Source of the DNA: an uncultured bacterium
Lineage (GTDB): Bacteria; Bacillota; Clostridia; Lachnospirales; Lachnospiraceae
Length of the DNA stretch: 17,366 nt
Assembly: GCA_905214875.1 (NCBI GenBank)
Contig: CAJMNR010000057.1
Span: 1 to 17,366, forward strand
Direction of reading: 5' to 3'
In this document: piece by piece, positions 1 through 7,770 of the stretch
How the letters are laid out: every line of letters starts with the position of its first letter
How positions within the stretch are numbered: the first letter of the stretch is position 1
Program-made: the position numbers and the translations under genes
Notes under the pieces: generated by a model
Seen by the model: the letters and a program-made list of their open reading frames with translations, nothing else
What the model was told of the DNA's origin: nothing
Database searches by the model: none

Positions 1-93
1 CCGGATATCGATTCCAATGAAAACCGAAGGTTTTCAAACTTTCCCCCAAGCAAGTTTTTGTAGAAAGCATATGATTTCATTTGTCTACATTCT

Positions 94-126
94 AAAAAGG
101 CCTTGCATTTTTGCAAGGCCTTTTTT
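94..126 (-). terminator. Intrinsic terminator of the PBP gene
   Basis: A 14-bp perfect inverted repeat (94-107 with 112-125, TTTT loop) contains a GGCCTTGC core and is flanked by A and T runs. It lies just past the stop codon of the minus-strand PBP gene. The flanking runs are symmetric, so it may also stop transcription arriving on the plus strand from before the window. Confidence 0.9.
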
Positions 127-132
127 GTGTCT

Positions 133-2829
133 TTATTCTGTAGTTGTTTGTTGATCCGAAGAAGAATCATCACCTAACGGCGGCTCTACTGCAATTGCAG
201 TCGGAGTAGGAACAGGTGATTCGGTTGGCACCGGAGTCGATTTCTTCTTTGTAATTCCATTTCCATCATGAATCGTACAATACGTAGATTTCATACTGGA
301 TGGAGCGACATAAGGAGTATCATCGGTCTTTCCGGTTTCGTCTTTGTCTAAATAAACAACTTTCTTTGTATGAGGACATTTGTCAGAGGCAAGTTGTCCG
401 CTTTCTGTACAAATTGTATATTCTACATGTTTATCACAATACTCTGTTGGAACAGTACCACTTGCAAAGTATTCTGTCTTAACGGTAGAACCACCAAGCG
501 CTTTGTCACAAACACCATCGACAGCCAGTTTGCCGGATTTAGTACAGATTTTTGCACTTACGATGGAATCTGGTTTTTCAAAGTCTACAGTTTTTAAGTT
601 CTTGTGTACTTTTTCCATGATCTTGCGCCATAAGACTTTCTGATATTTTGTATCAGACTGACTTTCATTTAAGTCATAACCACTCCAAATAGAAGCAGTA
701 TAGTAAGGCGTGTATCCAGAGAACCAAAGGTCCGTATTATTGGATGTAGTACCAGTCTTACCAGCAACAGGCATATTTACTGTCTGTAGAGCACATAAAG
801 AACCAGTACCTCCAGAAGATACTACGTCTTCCATGGCATTAGTAAGCAGCCATGCAGTAGAATCTTTCATAACCTGTTTGGATTCTGTATTGTTTTGAAG
901 AAGTACTTTTCCAGAACTATCCGTTACTTTCGTGTAGAAGATTGGAGTATTGTAAATACCACCATTTGCAATTGCTGCATAGGCAGCTGTTAATTCTAAG
1001 TTTGTAATACCATCTGTGATACCACCTAAACCTAAGGATAAGTTGATATCAGAACGAACCTGCTGAGATTCTGTTCCAGAAGATGTTGTAGTTGTATCGA
1101 CACGCTGAGATACCAAAGTCGTAAATCCTAAGGATTGTAACGTATCAAAACCAACTTGAGGTGTTACCTTTTCTAAAGCTTTTACAGTAACAACGTTCAT
1201 AGAACGTTTGATTGCTTGTCTAAGAGTAGTAAAACCAGCATAATCGTTTGCACCTGACCAGTTACTTACTTTCTTCTGAGTACCAGGATAGTAGTATTCA
1301 GAATCGTCAAATGTGGTCGCAAGCGTCATGCCTGCAGTATCAAGCGCTGGAAGAAATGTGGATAGGATCTTGAATGTGGAACCTGGCTGTCTTACCGTAT
1401 CAGTAGCACGGTTTAACGTACGGTTACCATTCTTATCACCACGGCCACCAACGATGGCTTTTACTTGACCGGTATGTTGGTCCATTAGAGTAAATGAAAT
1501 CTGAGGCTGAATCTTAAAGTTAATGGATTCGCCGCTGATCTTGTCATCTGCACCAACTTTGGCCTTCTTAAATTCTTCGATATATTTGTCAGCATCCTTT
1601 TTATCCTTGTAGTATAAGGAGAATTTCTTATTACCTTGTTCTGCAAAATAGTTTCTTATACTGCCTTCGGAATAGTTTGTAACCTTTCCATCGGAATGTT
1701 CCACTGTCAGGCGGTATTCTAACTGCCATTCAGAACTTGAAGGATAATTGGATTCATCCTCTAATACAGAATCACAAATGTCTTGAAGCTCTTCATCTTG
1801 AGTCGTGTAGATTCTAAGACCTCCACGGTAAATCAACTGACTAGCTTGCGTTGGAGTATAGCCACATTTTTCAACTAAGTCATCAGTTACCTGAGAAATA
1901 ACTTCATCAACAAAATAACTGTTGTATCCATAAATGTTTGCTACATTCTCATTTGTGTTAGCAATTCGTTTATATACATTATCGGTATCAGCAATGGCCT
2001 CATTATATTCGTCCTGTGTGATATAGGATAAACGAAGCATGTTGTTTAATACTTCTTGTCTTCTAGCCTTATTCTTATCTGGATTCGTGATCGGATTCAG
2101 ATTCGTAGGACTCTGTGTGATTCCTGCGATAACAGCTGCTTCTGAAAGGGTAAGGTCAGAGACTTTCTTATCAAAGTAGCGGTTGGATGCAGCTTGAACG
2201 CCAAGGGTATTGGCACCAAGATTGATCGTATTAAGATAATATTCAAGGATTTGTTCTTTGGACATTCTGTTTTCTAACTGAATGGCTAAGTATTGTTCCT
2301 GAATCTTACGCTGTAAGCTTATGATAAAGGTTGGTTCATTACCACCTTCAAATACTTGGTTCTTTAATAACTGCTGAGTCAATGTACTTGCACCTTGGCT
2401 GAAGTTTCCTTGTGTTAAACCGGTAACAGCAGCACGGAAGATACCACGTACATCGATACCGTTATGCTCGTAGAAACGTTCATCTTCGATGGCGATAAAG
2501 GCTTCCTGCACATCTTTTGGTATGTTCTCGATGGTAACATACTCACGATTAGCATTTTGACCTACTAGTTTTTGAATGATTTGACCATCTGTATTGTATA
2601 CATAAGTGGCATAGCCAGTTGGCTGGACATTGATATTATTAATGTCTGGGGCATTATCGATTAGCCCGTTAACGATTCCGTATAAGGACGCGGAGCCGAC
2701 TAAGACACAAAGTACGATTGCTACGAGAAAAAGTCTATATATAATGATATTAGTTTTCTTTGCAAGCTTGGTTGATGAAGATTGAATCTTACGTTGTTTT
2801 TCAATGGTTCCTCTCTTGCTAAAATCCAT
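133..2829 (-). CDS. Class A penicillin-binding protein (PBP1A family), bifunctional glycosyltransferase/transpeptidase
   Basis: This membrane-anchored enzyme polymerises lipid II into glycan strands and cross-links the peptides outside the cell. The 898-aa protein has a basic cytoplasmic N-terminus and one membrane segment (about 29-52). A GT51 domain follows, with EDERFYEHNG (115-124, catalytic Glu115), QGASTLTQQ (145-153) and the RKIQEQYLAIQLE helix (from 174). The transpeptidase domain has STFK (484-487, acylated Ser484), SMN (543-545) and KTGTT (691-695). All catalytic motifs are intact. The C-terminus adds a module with six cysteines (762, 774, 798, 807, 817, 851) and a Thr/Pro/Ser-rich tail after 860. 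The start is set by an AGGAGG site at 2835-2840 upstream of the ATG. The gene is monocistronic and divergent from the DUF6514-like gene. The family is certain; I cannot assign ponA versus pbp1 naming. Confidence 0.96.
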   Translation of the reverse strand: MDFSKRGTIEKQRKIQSSSTKLAKKTNIIIYRLFLVAIVLCVLVGSASLYGIVNGLIDNAPDINNINVQPTGYATYVYNTDGQIIQKLVGQNANREYVTIENIPKDVQEAFIAIEDERFYEHNGIDVRGIFRAAVTGLTQGNFSQGASTLTQQLLKNQVFEGGNEPTFIISLQRKIQEQYLAIQLENRMSKEQILEYYLNTINLGANTLGVQAASNRYFDKKVSDLTLSEAAVIAGITQSPTNLNPITNPDKNKARRQEVLNNMLRLSYITQDEYNEAIADTDNVYKRIANTNENVANIYGYNSYFVDEVISQVTDDLVEKCGYTPTQASQLIYRGGLRIYTTQDEELQDICDSVLEDESNYPSSSEWQLEYRLTVEHSDGKVTNYSEGSIRNYFAEQGNKKFSLYYKDKKDADKYIEEFKKAKVGADDKISGESINFKIQPQISFTLMDQHTGQVKAIVGGRGDKNGNRTLNRATDTVRQPGSTFKILSTFLPALDTAGMTLATTFDDSEYYYPGTQKKVSNWSGANDYAGFTTLRQAIKRSMNVVTVKALEKVTPQVGFDTLQSLGFTTLVSQRVDTTTTSSGTESQQVRSDINLSLGLGGITDGITNLELTAAYAAIANGGIYNTPIFYTKVTDSSGKVLLQNNTESKQVMKDSTAWLLTNAMEDVVSSGGTGSLCALQTVNMPVAGKTGTTSNNTDLWFSGYTPYYTASIWSGYDLNESQSDTKYQKVLWRKIMEKVHKNLKTVDFEKPDSIVSAKICTKSGKLAVDGVCDKALGGSTVKTEYFASGTVPTEYCDKHVEYTICTESGQLASDKCPHTKKVVYLDKDETGKTDDTPYVAPSSMKSTYCTIHDGNGITKKKSTPVPTESPVPTPTAIAVEPPLGDDSSSDQQTTTE

Positions 2830-2878
2830 AGTTACCTCCTATCTTGGGAAATGTAAACATAGTTATGTCTACCTATGT

Positions 2879-2887
2879 ATTATATCA
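2879..2887 (-). promoter_or_regulatory. Extended -10 promoter of the PBP gene
   Basis: On the minus strand this reads TGATATAAT, a perfect extended -10 element (TGnTATAAT), about 50 bp before the PBP start codon. No convincing -35 hexamer lies 17 bp further upstream, which is acceptable for extended -10 promoters. Confidence 0.55.
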
Positions 2888-2946
2888 AAGAATATACGTC
2901 AAATAAAGAGATATATTTATTATTGCCAAAATACGGGTTTGTAAAC

Positions 2947-2966
2947 AAGTCGAAAGAAGTCGAAAA
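2947..2966 (+). promoter_or_regulatory. Tandem AAGTCGAAA repeats, possible Spo0A-like boxes
   Basis: Two adjacent 10-bp units share AAGTCGAAA (2947-2955 and 2957-2965), about 28 bp upstream of the -35 hexamer of the DUF6514-like gene. The GTCGAA core matches six of seven positions of the Spo0A box TGTCGAA. A one-helical-turn spacing suits cooperative binding. The link to Spo0A is inference from the motif only. Confidence 0.3.
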
Positions 2967-2993
2967 TGATTAGAAAAGTGAGAACAAAAATTA

Positions 2994-3022
2994 TTGTATC
3001 AGGCCTATAGAAACAGTATAAT
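2994..3022 (+). promoter_or_regulatory. Sigma-A type promoter of the DUF6514-like gene
   Basis: TTGTAT (2994-2999), a 17-bp spacer and a perfect TATAAT (3017-3022) predict a start near 3029. The leader would be about 88 nt, ending at AGGAGG (3105-3110). Confidence 0.75.
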
Positions 3023-3116
3023 ATAAATGAAGCTATAGGTTGCTCTATTACAAATGTTGGGGGACAGGAGTAGTAGGGTTTAGTATTTTTTTATGAGGAA
3101 ACATAGGAGGATAACA

Positions 3117-3410
3117 ATGAGGGTACAAGAGTTGATTTCGACAAAAGTGGCAGGTAAGGATAATAACGAACGGCTAACGTTAGAGTATTACTTGACAGAA
3201 AAAGAAAGCGAAGAATCAAACGCAAAGGTTTATGGAATTTCAATTACTAAGAAGAGTGATGAAGGTCTAGAAAGCGATGTAGTTGAGAATATTTCATATG
3301 AGAAAGATCAAGTGCTAGAATTATTACATACATTAAGCCAGAACACAGTGACACCAATTTGTCTAGTGGAAACATTAGATGATTTGATGACAGAAAGAAT
3401 GTATGGCTAA
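3117..3410 (+). CDS. DUF6514-like small cytoplasmic protein
   Basis: This is a 97-aa acidic protein with no signal peptide or membrane segment. It begins MRVQELISTKVAG and contains a YYLTEKE segment, a YGISITKK strand, a YEKDQVLELLHTL helix and the ending NTVTPICLVETLDDLMTE. That pattern matches my recollection of the clostridial DUF6514 family, whose function is unknown. I chose the ATG at 3117 because AGGAGG sits 6 nt before it; an in-frame ATG at 3093 has no such site. It has its own consensus promoter, and no terminator separates it from the YigZ gene, so partial co-transcription is possible. Family call moderate; no function can be assigned. Confidence 0.75.
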   Translation: MRVQELISTKVAGKDNNERLTLEYYLTEKESEESNAKVYGISITKKSDEGLESDVVENISYEKDQVLELLHTLSQNTVTPICLVETLDDLMTERMYG

Positions 3411-3423
3411 AGACATAAAAGTT

Positions 3424-3432
3424 TGATATAAT
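3424..3432 (+). promoter_or_regulatory. Extended -10 promoter of the YigZ-family gene
   Basis: TGATATAAT is a perfect extended -10. It lies 13 bp after the DUF6514-like stop codon and about 48 bp before the YigZ start, and gives a predicted transcript start near 3439. It supports the ATG at 3480 as the YigZ start. Confidence 0.55.
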
Positions 3433-3479
3433 ACCTTCAAGGTTCACTGAGTAGAATGAAGATAATCCCGGAGGTTATT

Positions 3480-4136
3480 ATGATTGAACAATATAAAGAA
3501 ATCTATGAAGGTGGCAGTGATGAAATCGTGGAGAAGAAATCCAGATTTATTGCCACCGTTTTTCCTGTTAAGCAAGAAGAAGAGGCAGTAAGCATTATTG
3601 AAGAAACAAAGAAGAGGTACTGGGATGCCAGACACAATTGTTTTGCCTATGTGATTGGTGCAAGACATGAATTACAGCGATTTAGTGATGATGGCGAGCC
3701 TTCAGGGACTGCGGGAAAACCTATCTTAGATGTTTTATTAGGAGAGAATGTTCATAATGCGTTGATTATTGTGACACGTTATTTTGGAGGAACTTTGCTT
3801 GGTACAGGCGGCTTGGTAAGAGCGTATCAAGGTGCTGCGAAAGCAGGAATCGCAAGCAGCCAGGTCATTACGAAAAAGTTTGGAAGCAAAGTCCAGGTGA
3901 AGACAGATTACAATAATGTTGGCAAGATTCAATATATATTTGGTCAGATGGAAATTGATGTATTAGATAGCGAGTATACCGATGAAGTCCTGTTTACATT
4001 AGCAGTTGATAAGGAAATGAATGAGTCTCTTAAGAAGAAGATTCAAGAGGCAACAAGTGCTACTGCAAACTATGAGGAACTTGACGATATATACTTTGCA
4101 AAAGTAAATGGACAAGTATTGCTCTTTAATGAATAA
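3480..4136 (+). CDS. yigZ: YigZ/IMPACT (UPF0029) family protein
   Basis: This 218-aa cytoplasmic protein is of normal length for the family. The N-terminal IMPACT/UPF0029 domain shows SRFIA (21-25), RHNCFAYVIG (51-60), the hallmark SDDGEPSGTAGKP (69-81) and VTRYFGGTLLGTGGLVRAY (98-116). Residues from about 135 to the end form the ferredoxin-like DUF1949 type domain. Bacterial members are widespread but their role is unsettled; eukaryotic IMPACT regulates the kinase GCN2, which bacteria lack. The start at 3480 has CGGAGG 5 nt upstream and gives the expected N-terminus; an in-frame ATG at 3456 lies before that site. The DUF4250-like gene follows after 30 nt and is probably on the same transcript. 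Confidence 0.92.
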   Translation: MIEQYKEIYEGGSDEIVEKKSRFIATVFPVKQEEEAVSIIEETKKRYWDARHNCFAYVIGARHELQRFSDDGEPSGTAGKPILDVLLGENVHNALIIVTRYFGGTLLGTGGLVRAYQGAAKAGIASSQVITKKFGSKVQVKTDYNNVGKIQYIFGQMEIDVLDSEYTDEVLFTLAVDKEMNESLKKKIQEATSATANYEELDDIYFAKVNGQVLLFNE

Positions 4137-4166
4137 AAGATACTTTTTTAGGAAGGAAGATGGAAT

Positions 4167-4343
4167 ATGTCAGTACCAAAGGATCCAGTTATGTTACTTA
4201 GTTTCTTAAATTTAAAGTTACGTGACTTTTATAGTAACTTAGAAGAACTATGTAAGGATTTGGGATTAGAAGAACAAGAGATTATCTCAAAGCTTAAGAC
4301 AATTGACTATGAATATGATAGAACTAGGAATCAGTTTATTTAA
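4167..4343 (+). CDS. DUF4250-like small protein
   Basis: This is a 58-aa soluble protein starting MSVPKDPVMLLSFLNLKLRD and ending DYEYDRTRNQFI. The PKDPVMLLS.LN.KLRD opening, the LEELCKDLG helix and the YDR..NQF ending match the DUF4250 family, a one-domain protein of unknown function common in Firmicutes and Bacteroidetes. Family members are about this length, so the gene is complete. A GGAAGG site lies 10 nt before the ATG. It follows the YigZ gene by 30 nt and is closed by a long hairpin, so it probably ends that operon. Confidence 0.85.
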   Translation: MSVPKDPVMLLSFLNLKLRDFYSNLEELCKDLGLEEQEIISKLKTIDYEYDRTRNQFI

Positions 4344-4352
4344 TAAAGCCTG

Positions 4353-4408
4353 AATGCCAAAAGCGCCAGATAAGTGTAGGAAACTACTTGTCTGGCGCTT
4401 TTGGCATT
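4353..4408 (+). terminator. Long perfect hairpin, probable bidirectional terminator
   Basis: An 18-bp perfect inverted repeat (4353-4370 with 4391-4408) has a GCGCCAGA core bounded by an A4/T4 pair inside the stem. A few extra inner pairs shorten the loop. Read as a terminator, the core GC stem is followed by CTTTTGGCATTT, a modest U tract. It sits 9 nt after the DUF4250-like stop. Confidence 0.65.
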
Positions 4409-4432
4409 TGACTGAAGAATAAGGGAGGATGT

Positions 4433-5260
4433 ATGAAACGATTCTGCCAAAAGATTGCTGGTATTATAATCATTACGCTTCTGTTAACGGAACTGATGGG
4501 ATGTGCAGGAAATACCTTACCAGATAATGCCCATGATCTGCTAAGCATTGCTTATTCAGAGATGACAGATCTTAAGAGCTATAGTGTGACCACGCAGTTA
4601 AAACTTACTTTAAATTATACGCAGGAAACGAAGGAGATTTCGGTGCGTTCAAAAACTGCAGCGCATAATGAGCCATTTGAGGTGATCACAGAGCATATAA
4701 TGTGTAATCAGGGGAAAGAGGAATCCCCTACGTATACTTACCTTTTTGAGAAAGATGAAAAAATCTATCAATGTGAGTATGAAAATCAAGAGTGGAAGAA
4801 AGAAGAGGTAGACGATACAAGAAAAGAGTTAGTGGCTTCTCCTATCGAATTCGGAACGTATTTTATTGACATTGACTCCTTTGAAATCATAACGGAAGAA
4901 GAGGGAGCAATTGTTTTAGAAGGACGAATTTTAAAAGATAACATAGAACAGGCATTGATTCAGACTGGTGTATTAAAGCAATTTTTACTGACTTCATTTC
5001 CGATTGAGAAGGTTGAAGAGATACCTGACATCAAAGTGAGGGCATGGATTGCGAAAGACACGGTAACAATCAATAAAGTGGAAATAGATATGAAAGAGAC
5101 GGTGCAGGCATTAATAAACAGTCTATTTGGTGAGGGAAGCGTGACCGGTTCCAAGGTGGAAAGTTGCATATTTATCATTGACCAGGTGCTAAGAAATAAA
5201 GTGGAAGCAATTACACTTACAAGTGAAGTGACAAAAGGACTGGAGGCTATTAGAAACTAA
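4433..5260 (+). CDS. Putative lipoprotein, LolA/LppX-like fold suspected
   Basis: This 275-aa protein has a classic lipoprotein signal: MKR, a hydrophobic run (about 8-22) and the lipobox LMGC with Cys24, predicting an exported, diacylglyceryl-anchored protein. The mature part opens with a helix (LLSIAYSEMTDLKSYSVTTQ) followed by alternating beta strands. That layout resembles DUF6612/LppX-type lipoproteins, but I recognise no specific family. GGGAGG lies 4 nt before the ATG. The gene follows the 4353-4408 hairpin by 24 nt and I see no clear promoter. Its last 11 bp overlap the end of the convergent phospholipase-like gene. Lipoprotein call strong; function unknown. Confidence 0.8.
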   Translation: MKRFCQKIAGIIIITLLLTELMGCAGNTLPDNAHDLLSIAYSEMTDLKSYSVTTQLKLTLNYTQETKEISVRSKTAAHNEPFEVITEHIMCNQGKEESPTYTYLFEKDEKIYQCEYENQEWKKEEVDDTRKELVASPIEFGTYFIDIDSFEIITEEEGAIVLEGRILKDNIEQALIQTGVLKQFLLTSFPIEKVEEIPDIKVRAWIAKDTVTINKVEIDMKETVQALINSLFGEGSVTGSKVESCIFIIDQVLRNKVEAITLTSEVTKGLEAIRN

Positions 5261-5268
5261 GCCTCCAG
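5240..5268. terminator. Shared hairpin inside two overlapping convergent gene ends
   Basis: CTGGAGGCT (5240-5248) and AGCCTCCAG (5260-5268) form a perfect 9-bp stem with an 11-nt loop. The loop contains the last codons of both the lipoprotein gene (stop 5258-5260) and the opposing gene (stop 5250-5252). Short T-rich stretches follow on both strands. It probably terminates both genes, though the U tracts are weak. Confidence 0.6.
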
Positions 5269-6257
5269 CTTTGCCCAGAATTATAGGAATAATTGTTAAG
5301 GCAAGCAAGTAATTGTTGTTTTCGATTTTCGTTTTCTCCCAACTTAGTAGAAACGATGGGCAAGGTATTATAGAAGGCAGCTAGTTTTTCAAGTCTTTGT
5401 TCTGCTTCTTTAAGCGCAATTTTATAGAGCTCTATAAAGGAAGAATCAAAGGTTTGATCAAGGTTCCATGGATTTTTCCAACTTGTGTGTTCCATGTTTA
5501 AGATGGCCTTAGGGTTAGTTACATGGTCAACAGTAAAGAGACAGGATAAGACTGGAGCTTTTACTGTCTTTTGTTCTAAAAATTCGATGATCTTACGCTT
5601 TGGACCGCCTCTATCTTGCAAAAATCGTACCTTGGTTGGAATGGAGACAATCGCTTGTCTCATAAAGGATGGTGTCGCGTAAGAAGACTTGTTGTTAAAA
5701 TAAGTAGCAGTTATCGTTTCTGAGAGAGAATTCGCAAGCAATTTCGCGTCCTCAGGGCGAATATGCGTACATTTACTTGTGTTGAACTCGCTAGGCAGAC
5801 AGTGGCATACCTTTTGTAAAAGGATATGGTCTATATTAGATTCATACTGGCAGTGGGTGGCAAGATACGTAAGGCCGCCAGATTGACCGACCGTATAGCC
5901 TGTATGGGCATAAATAAATGGATGGGTAGTGCAGTCTAATGTATAGTGGCAGAGTAGTCCTGCAAAATAGGAAGTGAAGACCTTAAGTTCCTGTTCGTCT
6001 TTTAAGCTAGATAGATAGTCGAGACAGGTCTTAAAGTAGTCATCCGTCTTCTGTTTATGCATGATGGAGCCTAATTTCTTCTTAGGATTTAGGTTGGAAC
6101 CTAGATGATAGAAGAAGAGGTCAGGTCCTTGTGCTCCGAGATTGAAGACACGGCGATAAGAAGAAAGCATTTGAAAGAATCTAGTATAGTCGTCTTTTAG
6201 TAAAGGGCGAAGCAATACTTGATTTGCAAATAGATAATGAGTGATGTAACCGGGCAT
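5250..6257 (-). CDS. Zinc-dependent phospholipase C-like protein
   Basis: This 335-aa protein starts MPGYITHYLFANQVL, as the Zn_dep_PLPC family does. Likely metal ligands are His7, Asp46 (GAQGPD), His51, His67, His104 and Asp108 (CHYTLDCTTHP), with His112, His118, His135, Glu139 and Asp143 nearby. The pattern resembles the zinc site of Bacillus/Clostridium phospholipase C, which cleaves phospholipid head groups. Unlike secreted alpha-toxin type enzymes it has no signal peptide, so it is probably a cytoplasmic housekeeping relative with unknown substrate. AGGAGG lies 7 nt upstream of the start. It converges on the lipoprotein gene with an 11-bp overlap and is divergent from rarA. Family confident; substrate unknown. 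Confidence 0.85.
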   Translation of the reverse strand: MPGYITHYLFANQVLLRPLLKDDYTRFFQMLSSYRRVFNLGAQGPDLFFYHLGSNLNPKKKLGSIMHKQKTDDYFKTCLDYLSSLKDEQELKVFTSYFAGLLCHYTLDCTTHPFIYAHTGYTVGQSGGLTYLATHCQYESNIDHILLQKVCHCLPSEFNTSKCTHIRPEDAKLLANSLSETITATYFNNKSSYATPSFMRQAIVSIPTKVRFLQDRGGPKRKIIEFLEQKTVKAPVLSCLFTVDHVTNPKAILNMEHTSWKNPWNLDQTFDSSFIELYKIALKEAEQRLEKLAAFYNTLPIVSTKLGENENRKQQLLACLNNYSYNSGQSWRLSF

Positions 6258-6319
6258 TTTAATTCCTCCTTTACTTATTATTATATACAGTTAAGGCAAG
6301 GATAGCCACGTGCTTACGG

Positions 6320-6348
6320 TTGTATAAGTTGAAAATGTCTGTTACAAT
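6320..6348 (+). promoter_or_regulatory. Promoter of rarA with extended -10
   Basis: TTGTAT (6320-6325), a 17-bp spacer and TACAAT (6343-6348) preceded by TGT form an extended -10 promoter. The predicted start near 6355 leaves a leader of about 24 nt to the ATG at 6379. Confidence 0.7.
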
Positions 6349-6378
6349 AAGGACAAATATATGTGCGAGGCAAAAATT

Positions 6379-7707
6379 ATGGATTTATTTGATTATATGA
6401 GAGAAAATACAATGAAAAAAGAGTCTCCGTTAGCATCCAGACTTCGCCCTACAACATTAGAGGAAGTAGTGGGACAAGAGCATATCATCGGTAAGGATAA
6501 GCTGCTGTATCGTGCAATTAAAGCAGATAAGCTTAGCTCGTTGATCTTTTATGGACCACCGGGAACTGGTAAGACGACACTCGCGAAAGTTATCGCTAAT
6601 ACGACTAGTGCTGAATTTACGCAGATTAATGCTACAAGTGCCGGAAAAAAGGATATGGAAGAGGTCATAGAGAAGGCGAAAGAGACTGCAGGAATGTATG
6701 GAAAGAAGACAATTCTGTTTGTAGACGAGATTCATCGTTTCAATAAGGGACAGCAAGATTATCTGTTGCCGTTTGTAGAAGATGGAACGATTATCTTGAT
6801 TGGTGCGACTACGGAGAATCCGTATTTTGAAGTAAATGGCGCCTTGATTTCCAGATCGATTATCTTTCAGTTAAAAGCCTTAGAGGCGAAAGACATTAAG
6901 AAAATCATCCTTCGTGCCATTACGGATAAAGAGAAGGGGCTTGGTGTCTACAAGGCAAAGATTACTGATGATGCGTTGGAGTTTCTAGCAGATATTAGTA
7001 ACGGGGATGCCCGTAATGCATTAAATGCAGTAGAACTTGGAGTACTTACGACTCCTCCGTCGGAAGATGGCTGGATTCATATTACGACAGAAGTTGCTAG
7101 TGAGTGTATCCAGAAGCGTAATATAAGATATGATAAGACAGGGGACAACCATTATGATACGATATCCGCGTTTATTAAGAGTATGCGTGGTTCGGATCCA
7201 GATGCAGCGATCTACTATCTTGCAAGAATGCTTTATGCTGGAGAAAGCGTAACTTTTATTGCAAGAAGAATTATGATTTGTGCTGCAGAGGACGTATCAA
7301 ATGCTGATCCAAATGCATTAGTTGTTGCAACCAATGCCGCATTAGCAGTAGAGCGAATCGGTATGCCGGAAGCAAGGATTATTCTTGCGCAGGCAGCAGC
7401 TTATGTAGCAACAGCGCCAAAGTCTAACTCCGCCTACGTAGCGATAGACAAAGCGTTAGAAGCAGTAAAGAATCAAAAGGCAGCAGCGATTCCAAGTTAT
7501 CTATGTGATGCCCACTATAAAGGTGCTGCAAAACTAGGACATGGCATTGGCTACAAGTATGCCCATAACTATAAAAATCACTATGTAAAACAGCAGTATT
7601 TGCCGGATGAGTTCAAGGACGAGACATTTTACGAACCATCTAATAATGGTTATGAACAACAGATTCGTGCCCACATGGACTTTATCAAAGAAAATCCAGA
7701 AGAGTAA
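6379..7707 (+). CDS. rarA: Replication-associated recombination protein A (RarA/MgsA), AAA+ ATPase
   Basis: This 442-aa cytoplasmic clamp-loader-like ATPase acts at stalled replication forks and DNA ends. The N-terminus MDLFDYMRENTM...PLASRLRPTTLEEVVGQEHIIG is typical. Walker A is GPPGTGKT (59-66), Walker B is ILFVDEIH (112-119), sensor 1 is IGATTENP (from 141) and an arginine-finger region is ISRS (157-160). The C-terminal half is the tetramerisation domain, ending with HAHNYKNHYVKQQYLP-type sequence usual in the family. I chose ATG 6379 because it gives the family N-terminus and has GCGAGG 8 nt upstream; an in-frame ATG at 6361 is only about 6 nt after the predicted transcript start. It is a single-gene unit between its own promoter and a strong terminator. 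Confidence 0.95.
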   Translation: MDLFDYMRENTMKKESPLASRLRPTTLEEVVGQEHIIGKDKLLYRAIKADKLSSLIFYGPPGTGKTTLAKVIANTTSAEFTQINATSAGKKDMEEVIEKAKETAGMYGKKTILFVDEIHRFNKGQQDYLLPFVEDGTIILIGATTENPYFEVNGALISRSIIFQLKALEAKDIKKIILRAITDKEKGLGVYKAKITDDALEFLADISNGDARNALNAVELGVLTTPPSEDGWIHITTEVASECIQKRNIRYDKTGDNHYDTISAFIKSMRGSDPDAAIYYLARMLYAGESVTFIARRIMICAAEDVSNADPNALVVATNAALAVERIGMPEARIILAQAAAYVATAPKSNSAYVAIDKALEAVKNQKAAAIPSYLCDAHYKGAAKLGHGIGYKYAHNYKNHYVKQQYLPDEFKDETFYEPSNNGYEQQIRAHMDFIKENPEE

Positions 7708-7731
7708 TAGGGGCGGTTGCTTCATAATAAC

Positions 7732-7768
7732 AAAAAAAGCGAGCATTCGTAAAAAATGCTCGCTTTTT
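7732..7768. terminator. Bidirectional intrinsic terminator
   Basis: A 14-bp stem (7734-7747 with 7755-7768) has a GCGAGCATT core, a 7-nt loop, and A and T runs at its two ends. It lies between the convergent rarA and small membrane protein genes, 2 bp beyond the latter's stop codon, and can serve both. Confidence 0.9.
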
Positions 7769-7770
7769 GT

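Noticed and set aside
19..35. Small hairpin GAAAACC/GGTTTTC at the window start
   Set aside because: It has no U tract and no flanking gene in view, so it cannot be interpreted.
300..898. Several plus-strand reading frames opposite the PBP gene
   Set aside because: They lie wholly inside a gene with intact catalytic motifs, have no ribosome sites, and encode no recognisable sequence.
6361..6378. Upstream ATG adding six residues to RarA
   Set aside because: It lies about 6 nt after the predicted transcript start with no ribosome site; homologues begin MDLFDYMR.
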